DNA of 64,000 bases from Viridibacillus sp050279675 (GCF_050279675.1 NZ_JBNNUK010000004.1:204611-268610), one strand, 5' to 3'; positions 43,159 to 52,050 are shown, counted from the first letter of the stretch. Numbers and translations: made by a program. Notes: a model not told the origin generated them from the sequence alone.

Positions 43159-43833
43159 GTGAAACATTTAAGAGGACGTATGGACGAGAGTATTTTAGTA
43201 TGTGCATACTACGGAGCAAACGGAGAAAGATTGATTCGCAGAGGGCATAAAATGGCTAAGATGCTAGATTGTCCACTCTATATTCTAACGGTTGATCCTC
43301 AGCCATTCGATAACTTCGATGCTGAGAAGGTTGAATATCTTAACAATTGGCAACAACTTGCGGAAGAACTAGAAGTAGAGGAATTTATCATTCGAGATAA
43401 CGAGAAAAAACCAATACAAAATGTTATCGCAGAGGTTGCACACCTATACAACATCACACAAGTCGTTATTGGACAAACTGCACAAAGTCGCTGGGAAGAA
43501 ATTACGAAAGGTTCGTTTATGAACTTACTTCTTAAAACAATCTCCTTTGTCGATCTACATGTCGTTTCTGTTGAACGTCACGTCCGTAATGAAGAAGATG
43601 CGATGTTCGAAAAAGGTGTTCGAGCATATTTACTAGAGAACGGTAACGATTATAAAGTAAGCTTTACATGCTCAAAAAACATTTATTACGAGGGTATTTT
43701 CTTCAAAGAAATTGGTACTGATTTTGACAATGGTATCTTCAAGTTTATGCATGATAACAAAATGCATGAAGTACATATTTCTGAAAATCATGTAACAGAT
43801 TCAACGAAAATCCCAAGTAAATCTCGCCAATAA
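43159..43833 (+). CDS. Solitary KdpD-like universal stress protein
   Basis: Soluble protein of 224 aa. The N-terminal about 135 residues are a universal-stress domain of the type found in KdpD: ESILVCAYYGANGERLIRRG, then ITQVVIGQTAQSRWEEITKG and LHVVSV. The C-terminal 85 residues are unassigned. There is no kinase domain. Lying next to mrp and near kdp, it may be a nucleotide-binding sensor for ion stress (inference). GTG 43159 follows CACGAGGTGTGAACTGCC; an in-frame ATG at 43180 is an alternative. Confidence 0.8.
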   Translation: MKHLRGRMDESILVCAYYGANGERLIRRGHKMAKMLDCPLYILTVDPQPFDNFDAEKVEYLNNWQQLAEELEVEEFIIRDNEKKPIQNVIAEVAHLYNITQVVIGQTAQSRWEEITKGSFMNLLLKTISFVDLHVVSVERHVRNEEDAMFEKGVRAYLLENGNDYKVSFTCSKNIYYEGIFFKEIGTDFDNGIFKFMHDNKMHEVHISENHVTDSTKIPSKSRQ

Positions 43834-43834
43834 T

Positions 43835-43883
43835 AAAAGCTGTCTACGTGGTTATTTAAACGACTCATTAGACAGCTTTTTTA
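43835..43883. terminator. Bidirectional terminator
   Basis: AAAAGCTGTCTA...TAGACAGCTTTT stem with a 22-nt loop, then TTTAC, between convergent genes. Confidence 0.8.
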
Positions 43884-43896
43884 CTTATAAATACCT

Positions 43897-45111
43897 TTAA
43901 TTTTTTAATTTCCATTTTCGATCTGTCGGTAATGCAAAAGCAACTAAAGCAAGTATTGGCAATACGGATATAACAACCATTGTTTTAAAAATCCCATAAT
44001 GGTCCATCATAATACCAATAACTACTGCTCCGATCGCACCCATCCCAAAAGCTAATCCAACCGTTAGTCCCGCCATAGTTCCAATTTTACTTGGTACTAA
44101 TTCTTGTGCGTACACTACTGTCACAGAGAAACTTAGCATAATGAAAAATCCTATTAAAATAAGTAGCACAATAACACCCCACAACGGAACATAAGGCAAT
44201 ATTAAGGCCAATGGCATCGGTACAAGTACCGATAATAAGATGATGTTTTTACGCCCTAACTTGTCTGCCATCGGTCCCCCAAAGAATGTCCCAACTGCAC
44301 CTATTGCTAGGAATACAAAAATTATTAGCTGTCCTTTTTGTATTGTTAAACCATACTTATCCATCAAATGAAAGATATAAAAGCTTGTTATATTCGTCAC
44401 ATAAAATGACCGGACAAATATGACCATCATTAATAAGCCAAGTGCTATTCCTACTTGCTTTTTTGTCATTTTCGGTAAAGAGGAAATAATTTCCTTTTTC
44501 TTTTTAGATAAACGCTCTTCCTCTAACTGTTTTTTATACCATGCTGAAATTTTAGATAAAACTATAATACCTATAGCGGCAACAATTAAAAACCACGCTG
44601 CTCCTTTTTGACCAAATGGCACTAATATAAAGCCACTAATTAAAGGCGCTAACGCTTGTCCTGAGTTACCACCTACTTGATAAATAGACTGTGATAATCC
44701 ACGTTTTGAACCTGCGGCCATGAAAGAAACACGCGAACCTTCTGGATGGAAAATAGCCGAACCAAATCCTAAAAATATAACCGAAACTAAAATCATCCAA
44801 TAATCTGCGGCAAAGGCTAAACCTGCCATACCAATAAATGAGCTAGTCATACCAAGTGGTAATGCATATGGTTTTTGCTTCTTGTCACTAAAGTAACCAA
44901 CAACCGGCTGTAAGACCGAAGCTACCATGTTTAAAACAAAAGATATAAAACCAAGCTGAGTAAACGTTAAACCTCGCTCACTTTCTAATACTGGGAACAT
45001 AGCTGGAATAACAGCTTGTAAAGTATCGTTAAACAAATGACAAAGCCCTATTGCAAACATTATAGGATACACTGGATTCCCTAATGAGTGCGTTTTATTT
45101 ACTGTCGTCAT
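43897..45111 (-). CDS. MFS exporter of the FSR (fosmidomycin-resistance-like) family
   Basis: Membrane protein of 404 aa with 12 helices. Family features: the first helix GLCHLFNDTLQAVIPAMFPV, QPVVGYFSDKKQKPYALPLG, FLGFGSAIFHPEGSRVSFMA and the central GGPMADKLGRKNII. It resembles E. coli Fsr, a drug:H+ antiporter; the natural substrate is unknown. ATG 45111 lies after AAAAGGAGATGACGAC-like sequence. It is monocistronic, divergent from the YetF-family gene. Confidence 0.85.
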   Translation of the reverse strand: MTTVNKTHSLGNPVYPIMFAIGLCHLFNDTLQAVIPAMFPVLESERGLTFTQLGFISFVLNMVASVLQPVVGYFSDKKQKPYALPLGMTSSFIGMAGLAFAADYWMILVSVIFLGFGSAIFHPEGSRVSFMAAGSKRGLSQSIYQVGGNSGQALAPLISGFILVPFGQKGAAWFLIVAAIGIIVLSKISAWYKKQLEEERLSKKKKEIISSLPKMTKKQVGIALGLLMMVIFVRSFYVTNITSFYIFHLMDKYGLTIQKGQLIIFVFLAIGAVGTFFGGPMADKLGRKNIILLSVLVPMPLALILPYVPLWGVIVLLILIGFFIMLSFSVTVVYAQELVPSKIGTMAGLTVGLAFGMGAIGAVVIGIMMDHYGIFKTMVVISVLPILALVAFALPTDRKWKLKN

Positions 45112-45259
45112 CTCCTTTTATTACACTTCCTTCTTTTTACGAAATAATCAATTTACTTATTATAACAATAATTACGTAAATGTTTTCATTTTAATCGGGA
45201 ATATCTCTCGTTTTTAAAGGAAAGCTAACAGATATGAAGTGAAAAGGAGTTTGATTTAC

Positions 45260-45967
45260 ATGGACCATTTTTTTGAGATTAACTTTTGGGAAATGATGCT
45301 GAGAACAACGATATCATTTATAGTACTGCTTATATTGGCACGCTGGCTTGGAAAAAAGCAGCTAAGTCAGTTAACGTTTTTCCATTACATTACAGGTATT
45401 ACAATTGGTTCGATAGCGGCAGAAATTGCTTCTCAAGAAGAAACACCTTTTATAGATGGCTTGATTTCTCTAGTATGGTGGACCGCTTTGACAATACTTA
45501 TGAGTGTTCTCGCAATTAAGTTTCCAAAGGTACGAGTAATTATCGATGATACACCTACAGTTATCATTAAACATGGTGAACTATCTGTACAAGCATTAAA
45601 ATCCGCGAGGTTGCATATGGATGATGTCATGATGATGATGCGTGAACAATCCGTCTTCTCAATTCAGGATGTAGAATATGCTGTTTTAGAAACAAATGGA
45701 CAACTGAGCATTTTGAAAAAAACACCTCAACTGAGTGCCACAAAACAAGATGTAAAAGCAGACGTCTCAACTCCTCCTCATATACCTATGGAAGTTATCG
45801 CTGATGGAAAAATTGTCTGGAGTACAATGGAGGAACTAAATTTAACTGAAGATTGGTTAATACGTAAGCTCCGTAAAAAGGAGATTGAAGATGTAAAAGA
45901 TGTATTTTACGCCCAGCTCCAACCAAATGGCTCATTGTATATTACCGTGAGGGATAAGGATATATAA
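45260..45967 (+). CDS. YetF-family (DUF421) membrane protein
   Basis: Protein of 235 aa: three N-terminal helices with RTTISFIVLLILARWLGKKQ and FHYITGITIGSIAAEIA, then a cytoplasmic or outer two-part domain (DTPTVIIKHGELSVQALKSA, VEYAVLETNGQLSILKK, VFYAQLQPNGSL). In Bacillus spores some paralogues influence germination (recalled), but this member has no assigned role. AAAAGGAG lies 12 nt before the ATG at 45260; an upstream in-frame ATG lacks support. Confidence 0.87.
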   Translation: MDHFFEINFWEMMLRTTISFIVLLILARWLGKKQLSQLTFFHYITGITIGSIAAEIASQEETPFIDGLISLVWWTALTILMSVLAIKFPKVRVIIDDTPTVIIKHGELSVQALKSARLHMDDVMMMMREQSVFSIQDVEYAVLETNGQLSILKKTPQLSATKQDVKADVSTPPHIPMEVIADGKIVWSTMEELNLTEDWLIRKLRKKEIEDVKDVFYAQLQPNGSLYITVRDKDI

Positions 45968-46035
45968 TTATTCCTTTACTTATTATTAAGAACAAAATTA
46001 TTAATAACTTTTCAATATAGCACTACACAATTATT

Positions 46036-46070
46036 AAAAAAAGCGCTTTGATTGGATAAGCGCTTTCGAT
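46036..46070. terminator. Hairpin, probable terminator
   Basis: AAAGCGCTT-N9-AAGCGCTTT stem. The T-run lies on the reverse strand (seven T), so it would work best leftward as a second terminator behind the phosphatase gene; rightward it has only CGATT. Apart from this and the hairpin at 46278, the gap 45968-46316 is A/T-rich and I recognise nothing in it. Confidence 0.6.
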
Positions 46071-46277
46071 TACATAACTCATCTTTCCTAAATCAGTAAT
46101 AATGTAAAGAGTACTTAAGATAATAAACCATTAATTTTAATAGTTTATCGCTTTTAGTAAATCCGCAATTATAACCTTAATTATCCATTAGACGCCTTTT
46201 TTAGAGAGTAGCTCTTTTCATTAAGTGAATTAAAAAGGAGATTATTATTGAATAAGGTTTTTTTTAAAATGGCTTTA

Positions 46278-46309
46278 TCAAAAAACCTTGTTGCTAATTC
46301 AACAAGGTT
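46278..46309 (-). terminator. Terminator of kinase-phosphatase operon
   Basis: Reverse strand AACCTTGTTG / CAACAAGGTT hairpin with a 6-nt loop followed by TTTTTGATA, just after the phosphatase stop. Confidence 0.85.
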
Positions 46310-46316
46310 TCAAAAA

Positions 46317-46739
46317 TTATTTATCATATATACTTTGCAAAACTATTTTCATCGGCTCACGAACATTTACTTTATCACGTATAGCCTTTGCTTTTTGTTC
46401 GGCTTCTTCAACAGTCGATGCTTGCCCTAGTTCAATTAGCGTACCTACTGCTACGGTACCTGCTCGACCACCACCGCCTCCACAATGGAAAAATACCTTT
46501 TTCCCATCACGATATGCTGATACTACTTTATCGACCGCATGCAAGATAGAGACTTCAACCTGCTCCGCTTCATCTGCAATTGGGGCATGTACTCTATTAT
46601 AAGTAACTTTTTCTGGTTCTTTCACACGTAAATCGATGACAACGTCAATTTTTTCATTCTTAACAGCTTCTTCAGCATCTGCTGCTCCTCCAAAGAAAAT
46701 TCGATCATCCAATAAGGCCTGATATTTTTTCTCCACCAT
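46317..46739 (-). CDS. Tyrosine/dual-specificity phosphatase-like protein
   Basis: Protein of 140 aa with the P-loop signature VFFHCGGGGGRAGTVAVG: nucleophile Cys86 and the invariant Arg of HCx5R. The Asp general acid is probably in the preceding loop. The five consecutive Gly in the P-loop are unusual; most members have HCxxGxxRS/T. Its ATG overlaps the stop of the sugar-kinase gene by one base (TAATG), so the two are translationally coupled. The substrate could be a phosphoprotein or a phosphosugar made by the kinase (inference). Confidence 0.8.
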   Translation of the reverse strand: MVEKKYQALLDDRIFFGGAADAEEAVKNEKIDVVIDLRVKEPEKVTYNRVHAPIADEAEQVEVSILHAVDKVVSAYRDGKKVFFHCGGGGGRAGTVAVGTLIELGQASTVEEAEQKAKAIRDKVNVREPMKIVLQSIYDK

Positions 46740-47695
46740 TAAACACCTTCTTTAATAAGTGATTTTATCTCCTCGAAACGTGGCATTGCTGTAATCGCGC
46801 CTGCTTTTGTTGCAGCCATTGCGCCTAATTGATTGGCAAAGAATACACAATTATAAGCATCTTCCATTGTTTTTGGTATACCATATAAATGTGAGTGTCT
46901 TAAAACACCTGCCATAAAGGCATCGCCAGCACCAGTCGAATCCACACATGTAACTGGGATTGACGGTACATGTTTAACTTCACCATTCAATACGACATAC
47001 GTGCCTTGCGCACCAACCGTAATCATTATAAAAGGAATATTGTATTTTGCTAACGCTACAATCCCCTCTTCTAGTGTTGTGGTTTCTGTTATGAAGAACA
47101 GTTCTTCATCAGCCAACTTTAACATATCCACGCTTTGTAAAAATGTATTTATAGTATCATAACAAACTTTTTGGCTTTCCCAACGTAATGGACGAATATT
47201 GGCATCCATCGCAAGTAATACATTATGTTTTTTAGCCAATGCTACTGCTGCACGAGTTGTTTCAAGTGCAGTCGGATGGAACATAGTATTTGAACAGATA
47301 TTAAATATAGAAGCACGTTTAAATGCTTCTTCTTGTAAATGCTCAGGCTCTACTTGTAAATCAGGTGTTTCATCAATATAATTCGTGAAAATGCGATCAT
47401 TTCCTTCAGTTAGGTGGACATGTACACCACTTACACGTTTTTCAGGGACAATTTTAGCATAATTCATGTTTACGCCCTCTTTGTCTAGCTCATTTCGGAC
47501 GAATTCAGATGTTTCATCATCCCCTGTTATAGTGATCAATGCAGAAGGCGCACCGATGCGACTAATTCCTGCAGCTACATTTACAGTAGCACCACCTAAA
47601 AACTTAGTAAACGACGTGTTAGTCATATCATTGGCAATAAAATCTACAAACGCATCTCCATATACGAGAACGAATTCTTTTTTTGAGTCTAACAT
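46739..47695 (-). CDS. PfkB-family carbohydrate kinase (fructokinase-like)
   Basis: Kinase of 318 aa of the ribokinase/PfkB family: N-terminal GGATVNVAAGISRIG signature, ligand residues in TGDDETSEFVRNELDKEGVN, DANIRPLRW, TVGAQGTYVV and the C-terminal catalytic motif CVDSTGAGDAFMAGVL with the base Asp. It would phosphorylate a sugar with ATP; the substrate resembles fructose-type kinases by overall pattern. First gene of a two-gene operon with the phosphatase-like gene. ATG 47695 is preceded by GGAGGAGTTTGTGA. Confidence 0.87.
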   Translation of the reverse strand: MLDSKKEFVLVYGDAFVDFIANDMTNTSFTKFLGGATVNVAAGISRIGAPSALITITGDDETSEFVRNELDKEGVNMNYAKIVPEKRVSGVHVHLTEGNDRIFTNYIDETPDLQVEPEHLQEEAFKRASIFNICSNTMFHPTALETTRAAVALAKKHNVLLAMDANIRPLRWESQKVCYDTINTFLQSVDMLKLADEELFFITETTTLEEGIVALAKYNIPFIMITVGAQGTYVVLNGEVKHVPSIPVTCVDSTGAGDAFMAGVLRHSHLYGIPKTMEDAYNCVFFANQLGAMAATKAGAITAMPRFEEIKSLIKEGV

Positions 47696-47901
47696 TCACA
47701 AACTCCTCCACAAAATATCTTACTTCTAGCGTACCATGAAATCACCCATTGAAAAAGTTTCTTTCCGTATTTTTCGACATTTTTCGTCAAATTAAGGAGA
47801 ACTTCCTTTTCAACCTTTAATTCGTCATAGGTACAAACACTTATAATCGGAAATCACAGTCTCTCTTTGCTATACTTAAGCTTGAAGGAGTTTGATAAAA
47901 A

Positions 47902-48465
47902 ATGATGATTACTGTAAGAAATGCTGAACTAGCTGATGGCAAATTTGTTGCACCACTTATTATTGAAGCAATAGGAGACATCGCAAATCGTATGACAGGT
48001 GAAACAGAACCTAAAGCTATCGAAAGCGAATTAATTAAGTTATTCGAGCGCACAGATAACCGACACTCATATCTCAATACATATGTTGCAGAACATAATG
48101 GTCAAGTAGTTGGTACTCTAGTAATTTATTCAGGTGATGCAGCACCGCAAATGGATGCCAAATTAGAAACATGGTTACAAGAAAAAGGTGCAGAAACACC
48201 AAAAGTGGATAAAGAAGCTCATGAAGACGAATATTATGTCGACACAATTTGCATCAATCCTGACTTCCGTGGTAAAGGAATCGGAACAATTCTTCTTGAA
48301 TTCTCCGAACAACTAGCACGAGAAAAAGGTTATAAAAAAATATCATTAAATGTAGAAACTCAAAAAGAAAAGGCACGCCAACTATACGAACGTATGGGAT
48401 ACGTCATCACAGAACCATGGACAATCATAGACGAACCATTCCATCATATGGTTAAGTCACTTTAA
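47902..48465 (+). CDS. GNAT-family N-acetyltransferase
   Basis: Protein of 187 aa with the acetyl-CoA-binding loop PDFRGKGIGTILLEF, preceding strand YYVDTICI and late motif ARQLYERMGYV. The N-terminal half (IIEAIGDIANRMTG) is shared with a Bacillales subgroup of unknown acceptor. Start ATG 47902 (or 47905) after GAAGGAG. It is monocistronic and divergent from the sugar kinase. Confidence 0.87.
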   Translation: MMITVRNAELADGKFVAPLIIEAIGDIANRMTGETEPKAIESELIKLFERTDNRHSYLNTYVAEHNGQVVGTLVIYSGDAAPQMDAKLETWLQEKGAETPKVDKEAHEDEYYVDTICINPDFRGKGIGTILLEFSEQLAREKGYKKISLNVETQKEKARQLYERMGYVITEPWTIIDEPFHHMVKSL

Positions 48466-48564
48466 TGCTGAGGGTGCTCGTCCATCGAACCACAACCAAA
48501 AACTTTCATCCATATTTGGTAAACAGCTTTATATAACAAATTTTATAATCCCTAAAATTAATAT

Positions 48565-48603
48565 AAAACATGAGTTTCTTCAAAAGATGCTCATGTTTTT
48601 TAT
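48565..48603 (+). terminator. Terminator
   Basis: AAAACATGAG...CTCATGTTTTTTATG hairpin downstream of the acetyltransferase gene. Confidence 0.75.
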
Positions 48604-48710
48604 GTGGAAATTAATACTACTTAGTAAACTTCCCTCTTCACAAATTCAAAAAAAATGTTATACTATCCTCTTGGTTGATTCTAATCTGGCCAATAATAGG
48701 AGTTGTTTAT

Positions 48711-49601
48711 ATGAATAAAAATTTATTATACTCGCTATTAGTTGTACTTGCGGCTAGTAGTTACGGAATATTGTCCACTATTATAAAGGTAGCTATGCAA
48801 CACGGATTTGATTCAGCTGAGGCAGTTACTAGCCAATATATTGTTGGATTTTCGCTAGCATTGCTACTCTTTATAATTACACAACGTAAGTTACCTAGAC
48901 TATCTAAAAAAAGTCTGATTATATTACTTTTAGCCGGGATTTTCACAGGTACGACAGGGATTGTTTACGGAAAATCTTTAAATTATTTACCTGCTTCTTT
49001 AGCGGTTGTTATGTTATTCCAGTTTACTTGGGTTGGCATGCTGATCGATTGTATATTACACCGTCGCCTACCAAAGCGTGAGGAAGTCATTTCTCTAATT
49101 TTCTTATTCGCAGGAACAATTTTGGCAGCTGGGATTTTAGATGTCGATTTAAGCGGTATTGCTTGGCAAGGTTGGGTATATGGTTTTGCTGCTGCAGTCA
49201 GCTTCTCTATTTTCATCCAAATCAATTCAAGACCAACTGAAGAAATTTCAACAATTGCAAGGATGATGCTTATGTCATTCTTTGCGCTTGTTTTAATATC
49301 TATTTTCTTATCACCTGAAATTGTTTGGAATGGACAATTATTTGGTGCTGGACTTTGGAAATTCGGCTTACTACTTGGGGTATTTGGTATAATTTTACCG
49401 ATTTTATTATTCACAATCGCTGTCCCTAAAGTCGGTGGTGCTATGGCTTCTATTCTAAGTGCCATGGAACTACCTGTAGCAATTACCGTTTCGGTTGTTG
49501 TGCTACATGAATCTTTAACTTGGATACAAATTGTAGGGATTATTCTAGTATTAATCGGTATGACTTTACCTACTCTATTGACAAGAAACAGAGCAAATTA
49601 A
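48711..49601 (+). CDS. EamA-family (DMT) transporter
   Basis: Membrane protein of 296 aa with ten helices in two EamA repeats: SYGILSTIIKVAMQHGFDS near the start and the second-repeat VGGAMASILSAMELPVAITV, then LTWIQIVGIILVLIGM. Drug/metabolite transporters of this group export amino acids or metabolites; substrate unknown. ATG 48711 after AATAGGAGTTGTTTAT is preferred over the upstream in-frame ATG at 48675. Confidence 0.86.
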   Translation: MNKNLLYSLLVVLAASSYGILSTIIKVAMQHGFDSAEAVTSQYIVGFSLALLLFIITQRKLPRLSKKSLIILLLAGIFTGTTGIVYGKSLNYLPASLAVVMLFQFTWVGMLIDCILHRRLPKREEVISLIFLFAGTILAAGILDVDLSGIAWQGWVYGFAAAVSFSIFIQINSRPTEEISTIARMMLMSFFALVLISIFLSPEIVWNGQLFGAGLWKFGLLLGVFGIILPILLFTIAVPKVGGAMASILSAMELPVAITVSVVVLHESLTWIQIVGIILVLIGMTLPTLLTRNRAN

Positions 49602-49680
49602 ACACAACTTCACACTTATTTTGCAAACTCTCTCTTCTTTTTGGTACAATCAATCGTATTGAATAGAAGGGAGCTTTTTT

Positions 49681-50439
49681 ATGCGTAAAATTGCACTAAC
49701 AGCATTAGCATTAATTTCTAGTGTTGCACTTGTAGCTTGTAATAATAATGAAGGAAAAAATACAGATAAAGTCGAGAAACAGGAGGTCAAGGCTGCTGTT
49801 CTTAGAGCTGATGTTACTGTCCCTAAAACCGCTGAAGTCGGAGAAAAAGTTGAATTTCAAGTAAAAGTAACAGAAGATGGAAAAGTAATAACAAACGCTT
49901 CAGAAGTAACGTTCGAAGTGGCAAATGCTGATACCCATTTAGATAAAATGTTAGAAACTAAAGTAAACAAAGATAATGTCTATGTAGCTGAAATGACCGT
50001 TAAAGAAGCTGGTAATTATGAAATTACAGCGCACGTAACAAATGGTGAGGGTCATGAAATGGTCGATGCAGATATGAAAGTTGCAGGCGAAGTCGCAAAA
50101 GCTAAAGACAATGATCATGATTCAGAAGAAGCACATGAACATGCACATGGAGATACTACTGCTACATTCTCTCAAACAACTGCTAAAAAAGGTGAGAATA
50201 CTAATTTTAGTGTCACTATTGAGCATGACGGTAAAGCATTGACAGATGCAAGAGTTCGTTTCCAAATTGTTAATAATGATACTGAAGAAGCTGGATGGTT
50301 AACACTAAAAGAAAAAGTAGACGGTACTTACGAAGTTAAAAATACTTTCAATGATGTAGGTACTTATAAAGTGACTCTTCATGTAGAAAAAGGCAAAGAG
50401 CTTCATTTCCATGAAGAAAAAACATTTACAGTGAAATAA
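49681..50439 (+). CDS. YtkA-domain lipoprotein with two domains and a His-rich linker
   Basis: Exported lipoprotein of 252 aa: signal with lipobox LVAC near residue 20, then two YtkA/FixH-like beta domains (residues about 38-138 with VGEKVEFQVKVTEDGK, and about 160-250 with KGENTNFSVTIEHDGKALTD). A linker rich in His and Glu (NDHDSEEAHEHAHGD) joins them. Such domains occur in copper-handling proteins, and the His cluster suggests metal binding (inference). GAAGGGAGC precedes the ATG; TTGCAA and TACAAT upstream form a plausible promoter. A decayed copy of its C-terminus lies at 51820-51885. Confidence 0.85.
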   Translation: MRKIALTALALISSVALVACNNNEGKNTDKVEKQEVKAAVLRADVTVPKTAEVGEKVEFQVKVTEDGKVITNASEVTFEVANADTHLDKMLETKVNKDNVYVAEMTVKEAGNYEITAHVTNGEGHEMVDADMKVAGEVAKAKDNDHDSEEAHEHAHGDTTATFSQTTAKKGENTNFSVTIEHDGKALTDARVRFQIVNNDTEEAGWLTLKEKVDGTYEVKNTFNDVGTYKVTLHVEKGKELHFHEEKTFTVK

Positions 50440-50448
50440 ATAACAGAG

Positions 50449-50487
50449 CAAAGGCCCTTAGAGTTAATACCTTTAGGGGCCTTTGTA
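50449..50487. terminator. Bidirectional terminator
   Basis: CAAAGGCCCTTA...TAGGGGCCTTTG hairpin between the YtkA-domain gene and the convergent kinase gene. Confidence 0.85.
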
Positions 50488-50504
50488 TATTCAATAAAAT
50501 TATT

Positions 50505-51644
50505 TTAACTATGCTTTGAATTTCCCTTTTGATACATGATAACATTTGGCAAAGTAACCATTACCAGCGTACCATTTTGTTCAGAAATCTCTAGATCACC
50601 ATTTACAAACTCTACTCTTTCCTTCATACCATTTAAACCGTTACTCGACGGTTTCCTATTCATATTAGAAATGCCTATACCATTATCTAATACAGTCAAT
50701 TGGATGACGTCGGATTTTTGTATAATGGTAATTTTACATTCAGTTGCTTTGCTATGTCTTACAACGTTATTGACAGCCTCTTTCAAACACATACTTAATG
50801 TATTGCCAGTAATTGCAGGAATGTTAGTGAATTCCGAATTACCTTCAATAATCATTTTAATATCTGCTGCTGTTAAAATTTTTTGAACATGTAGTAATTC
50901 ATCCTGTAATTTTACAGCCTTCATATTCGACACCATTTCCCGCACTTCTTTTAATGCAATGCTAGCTGTTTGACGAATATCGCGAAGCTCTTCTATTGCA
51001 GCATCTTGATCTTTTTTTACTAAACGAATGGCCAAATCACTCTTCAAACCAACCATAGAAAGCTTTTGCCCCAGAGTATCATGCAAATCTCTAGCAATTC
51101 GTTGACGTTCTTCATAAACGCTTAGTTCAGAAATACGCTCATTGGCAGTTGCTAATTGTCCTTGTAATTTATCACGTTTGTTCGTGCTATATATATAAAA
51201 GGGCCCTAAAATCACACCAAATACGACAATGACGATAAAAGGAATCTCTTTAATAAATAGCTCTGTCTCGATAAAGAAACCACCTGTAATTGAACCAACA
51301 GTTATTGCAATATGAAGTCCATACATAATATAAAACCCAACAGTATGGCGAATTCGCCCTATAAAGAAAGCAGTGAAAATGGCAAAATAAATGTAGCCAA
51401 AAAGAACTGTCATCACCGCATTTATAACCATCTCTAAGGAAATACACACATATACTAAACCATTATTAGTACTATAAGAAAAGCGAAAACAAATGATATA
51501 TACAATCAAAATAGCTATTGCAACAGATACAATTAATGTAGATGATGTACGAAAAACGAAGTAAAGAGGGACGAAACAGAAAAGAATCCAAGCCGAAATA
51601 CTTAGCAATGAATTTTTCGGAAAAATACTATACCAATTCGACAT
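50505..51644 (-). CDS. desK: DesK-like sensor histidine kinase (orphan)
   Basis: Kinase of 379 aa with four or five N-terminal helices (to about residue 155), then a NarL-type HisKA_3 block YEERQRIARDLHDTLGQKLS (His in DLHD) and an ATPase domain with LSMCLKEAVNNVVRHS, DNGIGI and GLNGMKERVEFVNG. It closely resembles B. subtilis DesK, the membrane-fluidity thermosensor that controls a fatty-acid desaturase with DesR. Here neither desR nor des adjoins: the downstream side is a terminator and a convergent gene. The gene itself is intact. Confidence 0.85.
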   Translation of the reverse strand: MSNWYSIFPKNSLLSISAWILFCFVPLYFVFRTSSTLIVSVAIAILIVYIICFRFSYSTNNGLVYVCISLEMVINAVMTVLFGYIYFAIFTAFFIGRIRHTVGFYIMYGLHIAITVGSITGGFFIETELFIKEIPFIVIVVFGVILGPFYIYSTNKRDKLQGQLATANERISELSVYEERQRIARDLHDTLGQKLSMVGLKSDLAIRLVKKDQDAAIEELRDIRQTASIALKEVREMVSNMKAVKLQDELLHVQKILTAADIKMIIEGNSEFTNIPAITGNTLSMCLKEAVNNVVRHSKATECKITIIQKSDVIQLTVLDNGIGISNMNRKPSSNGLNGMKERVEFVNGDLEISEQNGTLVMVTLPNVIMYQKGNSKHS

Positions 51645-51819
51645 TCTGTCAATTCACCACTCTTTCTAATCTTTTATTATAACAAAACTTCCTTAAATCC
51701 AAACCGATAGCCATTTTGATTCTAGAAATCATATAACATCACATGACCAACCGATAGCATACTTAAGAAAATAACTTTGCCAAATAGCTAATTATACAAG
51801 TAATTATTATATAACTCTT

Positions 51820-51885
51820 TTTGTGGAAAAGGGCTAGAGCTTCATTGTGAAAAGAAAATATTTACTGTGATATTAAGTTAAACAT
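51820..51885 (+). pseudogene. Relic of a YtkA-domain lipoprotein C-terminus
   Basis: In the 400-base gap before czrA, the bases encode, across one frameshift, FVEKG then LELHCEKKIFTV. The intact lipoprotein at 49681-50439 ends LHVEKGKELHFHEEKTFTVK. The DNA shares GTGGAAAAGGGC-like and GAGCTTCAT blocks with its final codons. It marks a deleted paralogue on the far side of desK. The rest of 51645-51973 is A/T-rich without a recognisable gene. Confidence 0.55.
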
Positions 51886-51973
51886 CTTCTGCACTTATAA
51901 TATTGATCTATGATGGATTATTATATTTAAACGCATTAAATTCATAAATCCATGCAAAATAATGAACACATAG

Positions 51974-52027
51974 TTTACAAATAACATATACTATTGTAAT
52001 ATCTACATATGAACACATGTTCATATG
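51974..52027 (+). promoter_or_regulatory. czrA promoter with CzrA-type operator
   Basis: TTTACA (51974-51979), 17-bp spacer, TAATAT (51997-52002). Directly after it is a perfect palindrome, arms CATATGAACA and TGTTCATATG around a central CA (52006-52027). The TGAACA-xx-TGTTCA core is the known operator type of ArsR/SmtB zinc repressors such as CzrA. It sits at the start site, so binding would block transcription of czrA-czcD until Zn or Co is in excess. Confidence 0.88.
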
Positions 52028-52050
52028 ATAATATTATGGAGGTCAATTAA

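Noticed and set aside
46248..46430. Frame starting TTG after AAAAAGGAG, reading into the phosphatase gene on the opposite strand
   Set aside because: It runs through the terminator hairpin and then antisense to a real gene, and its composition is that of shadow coding.
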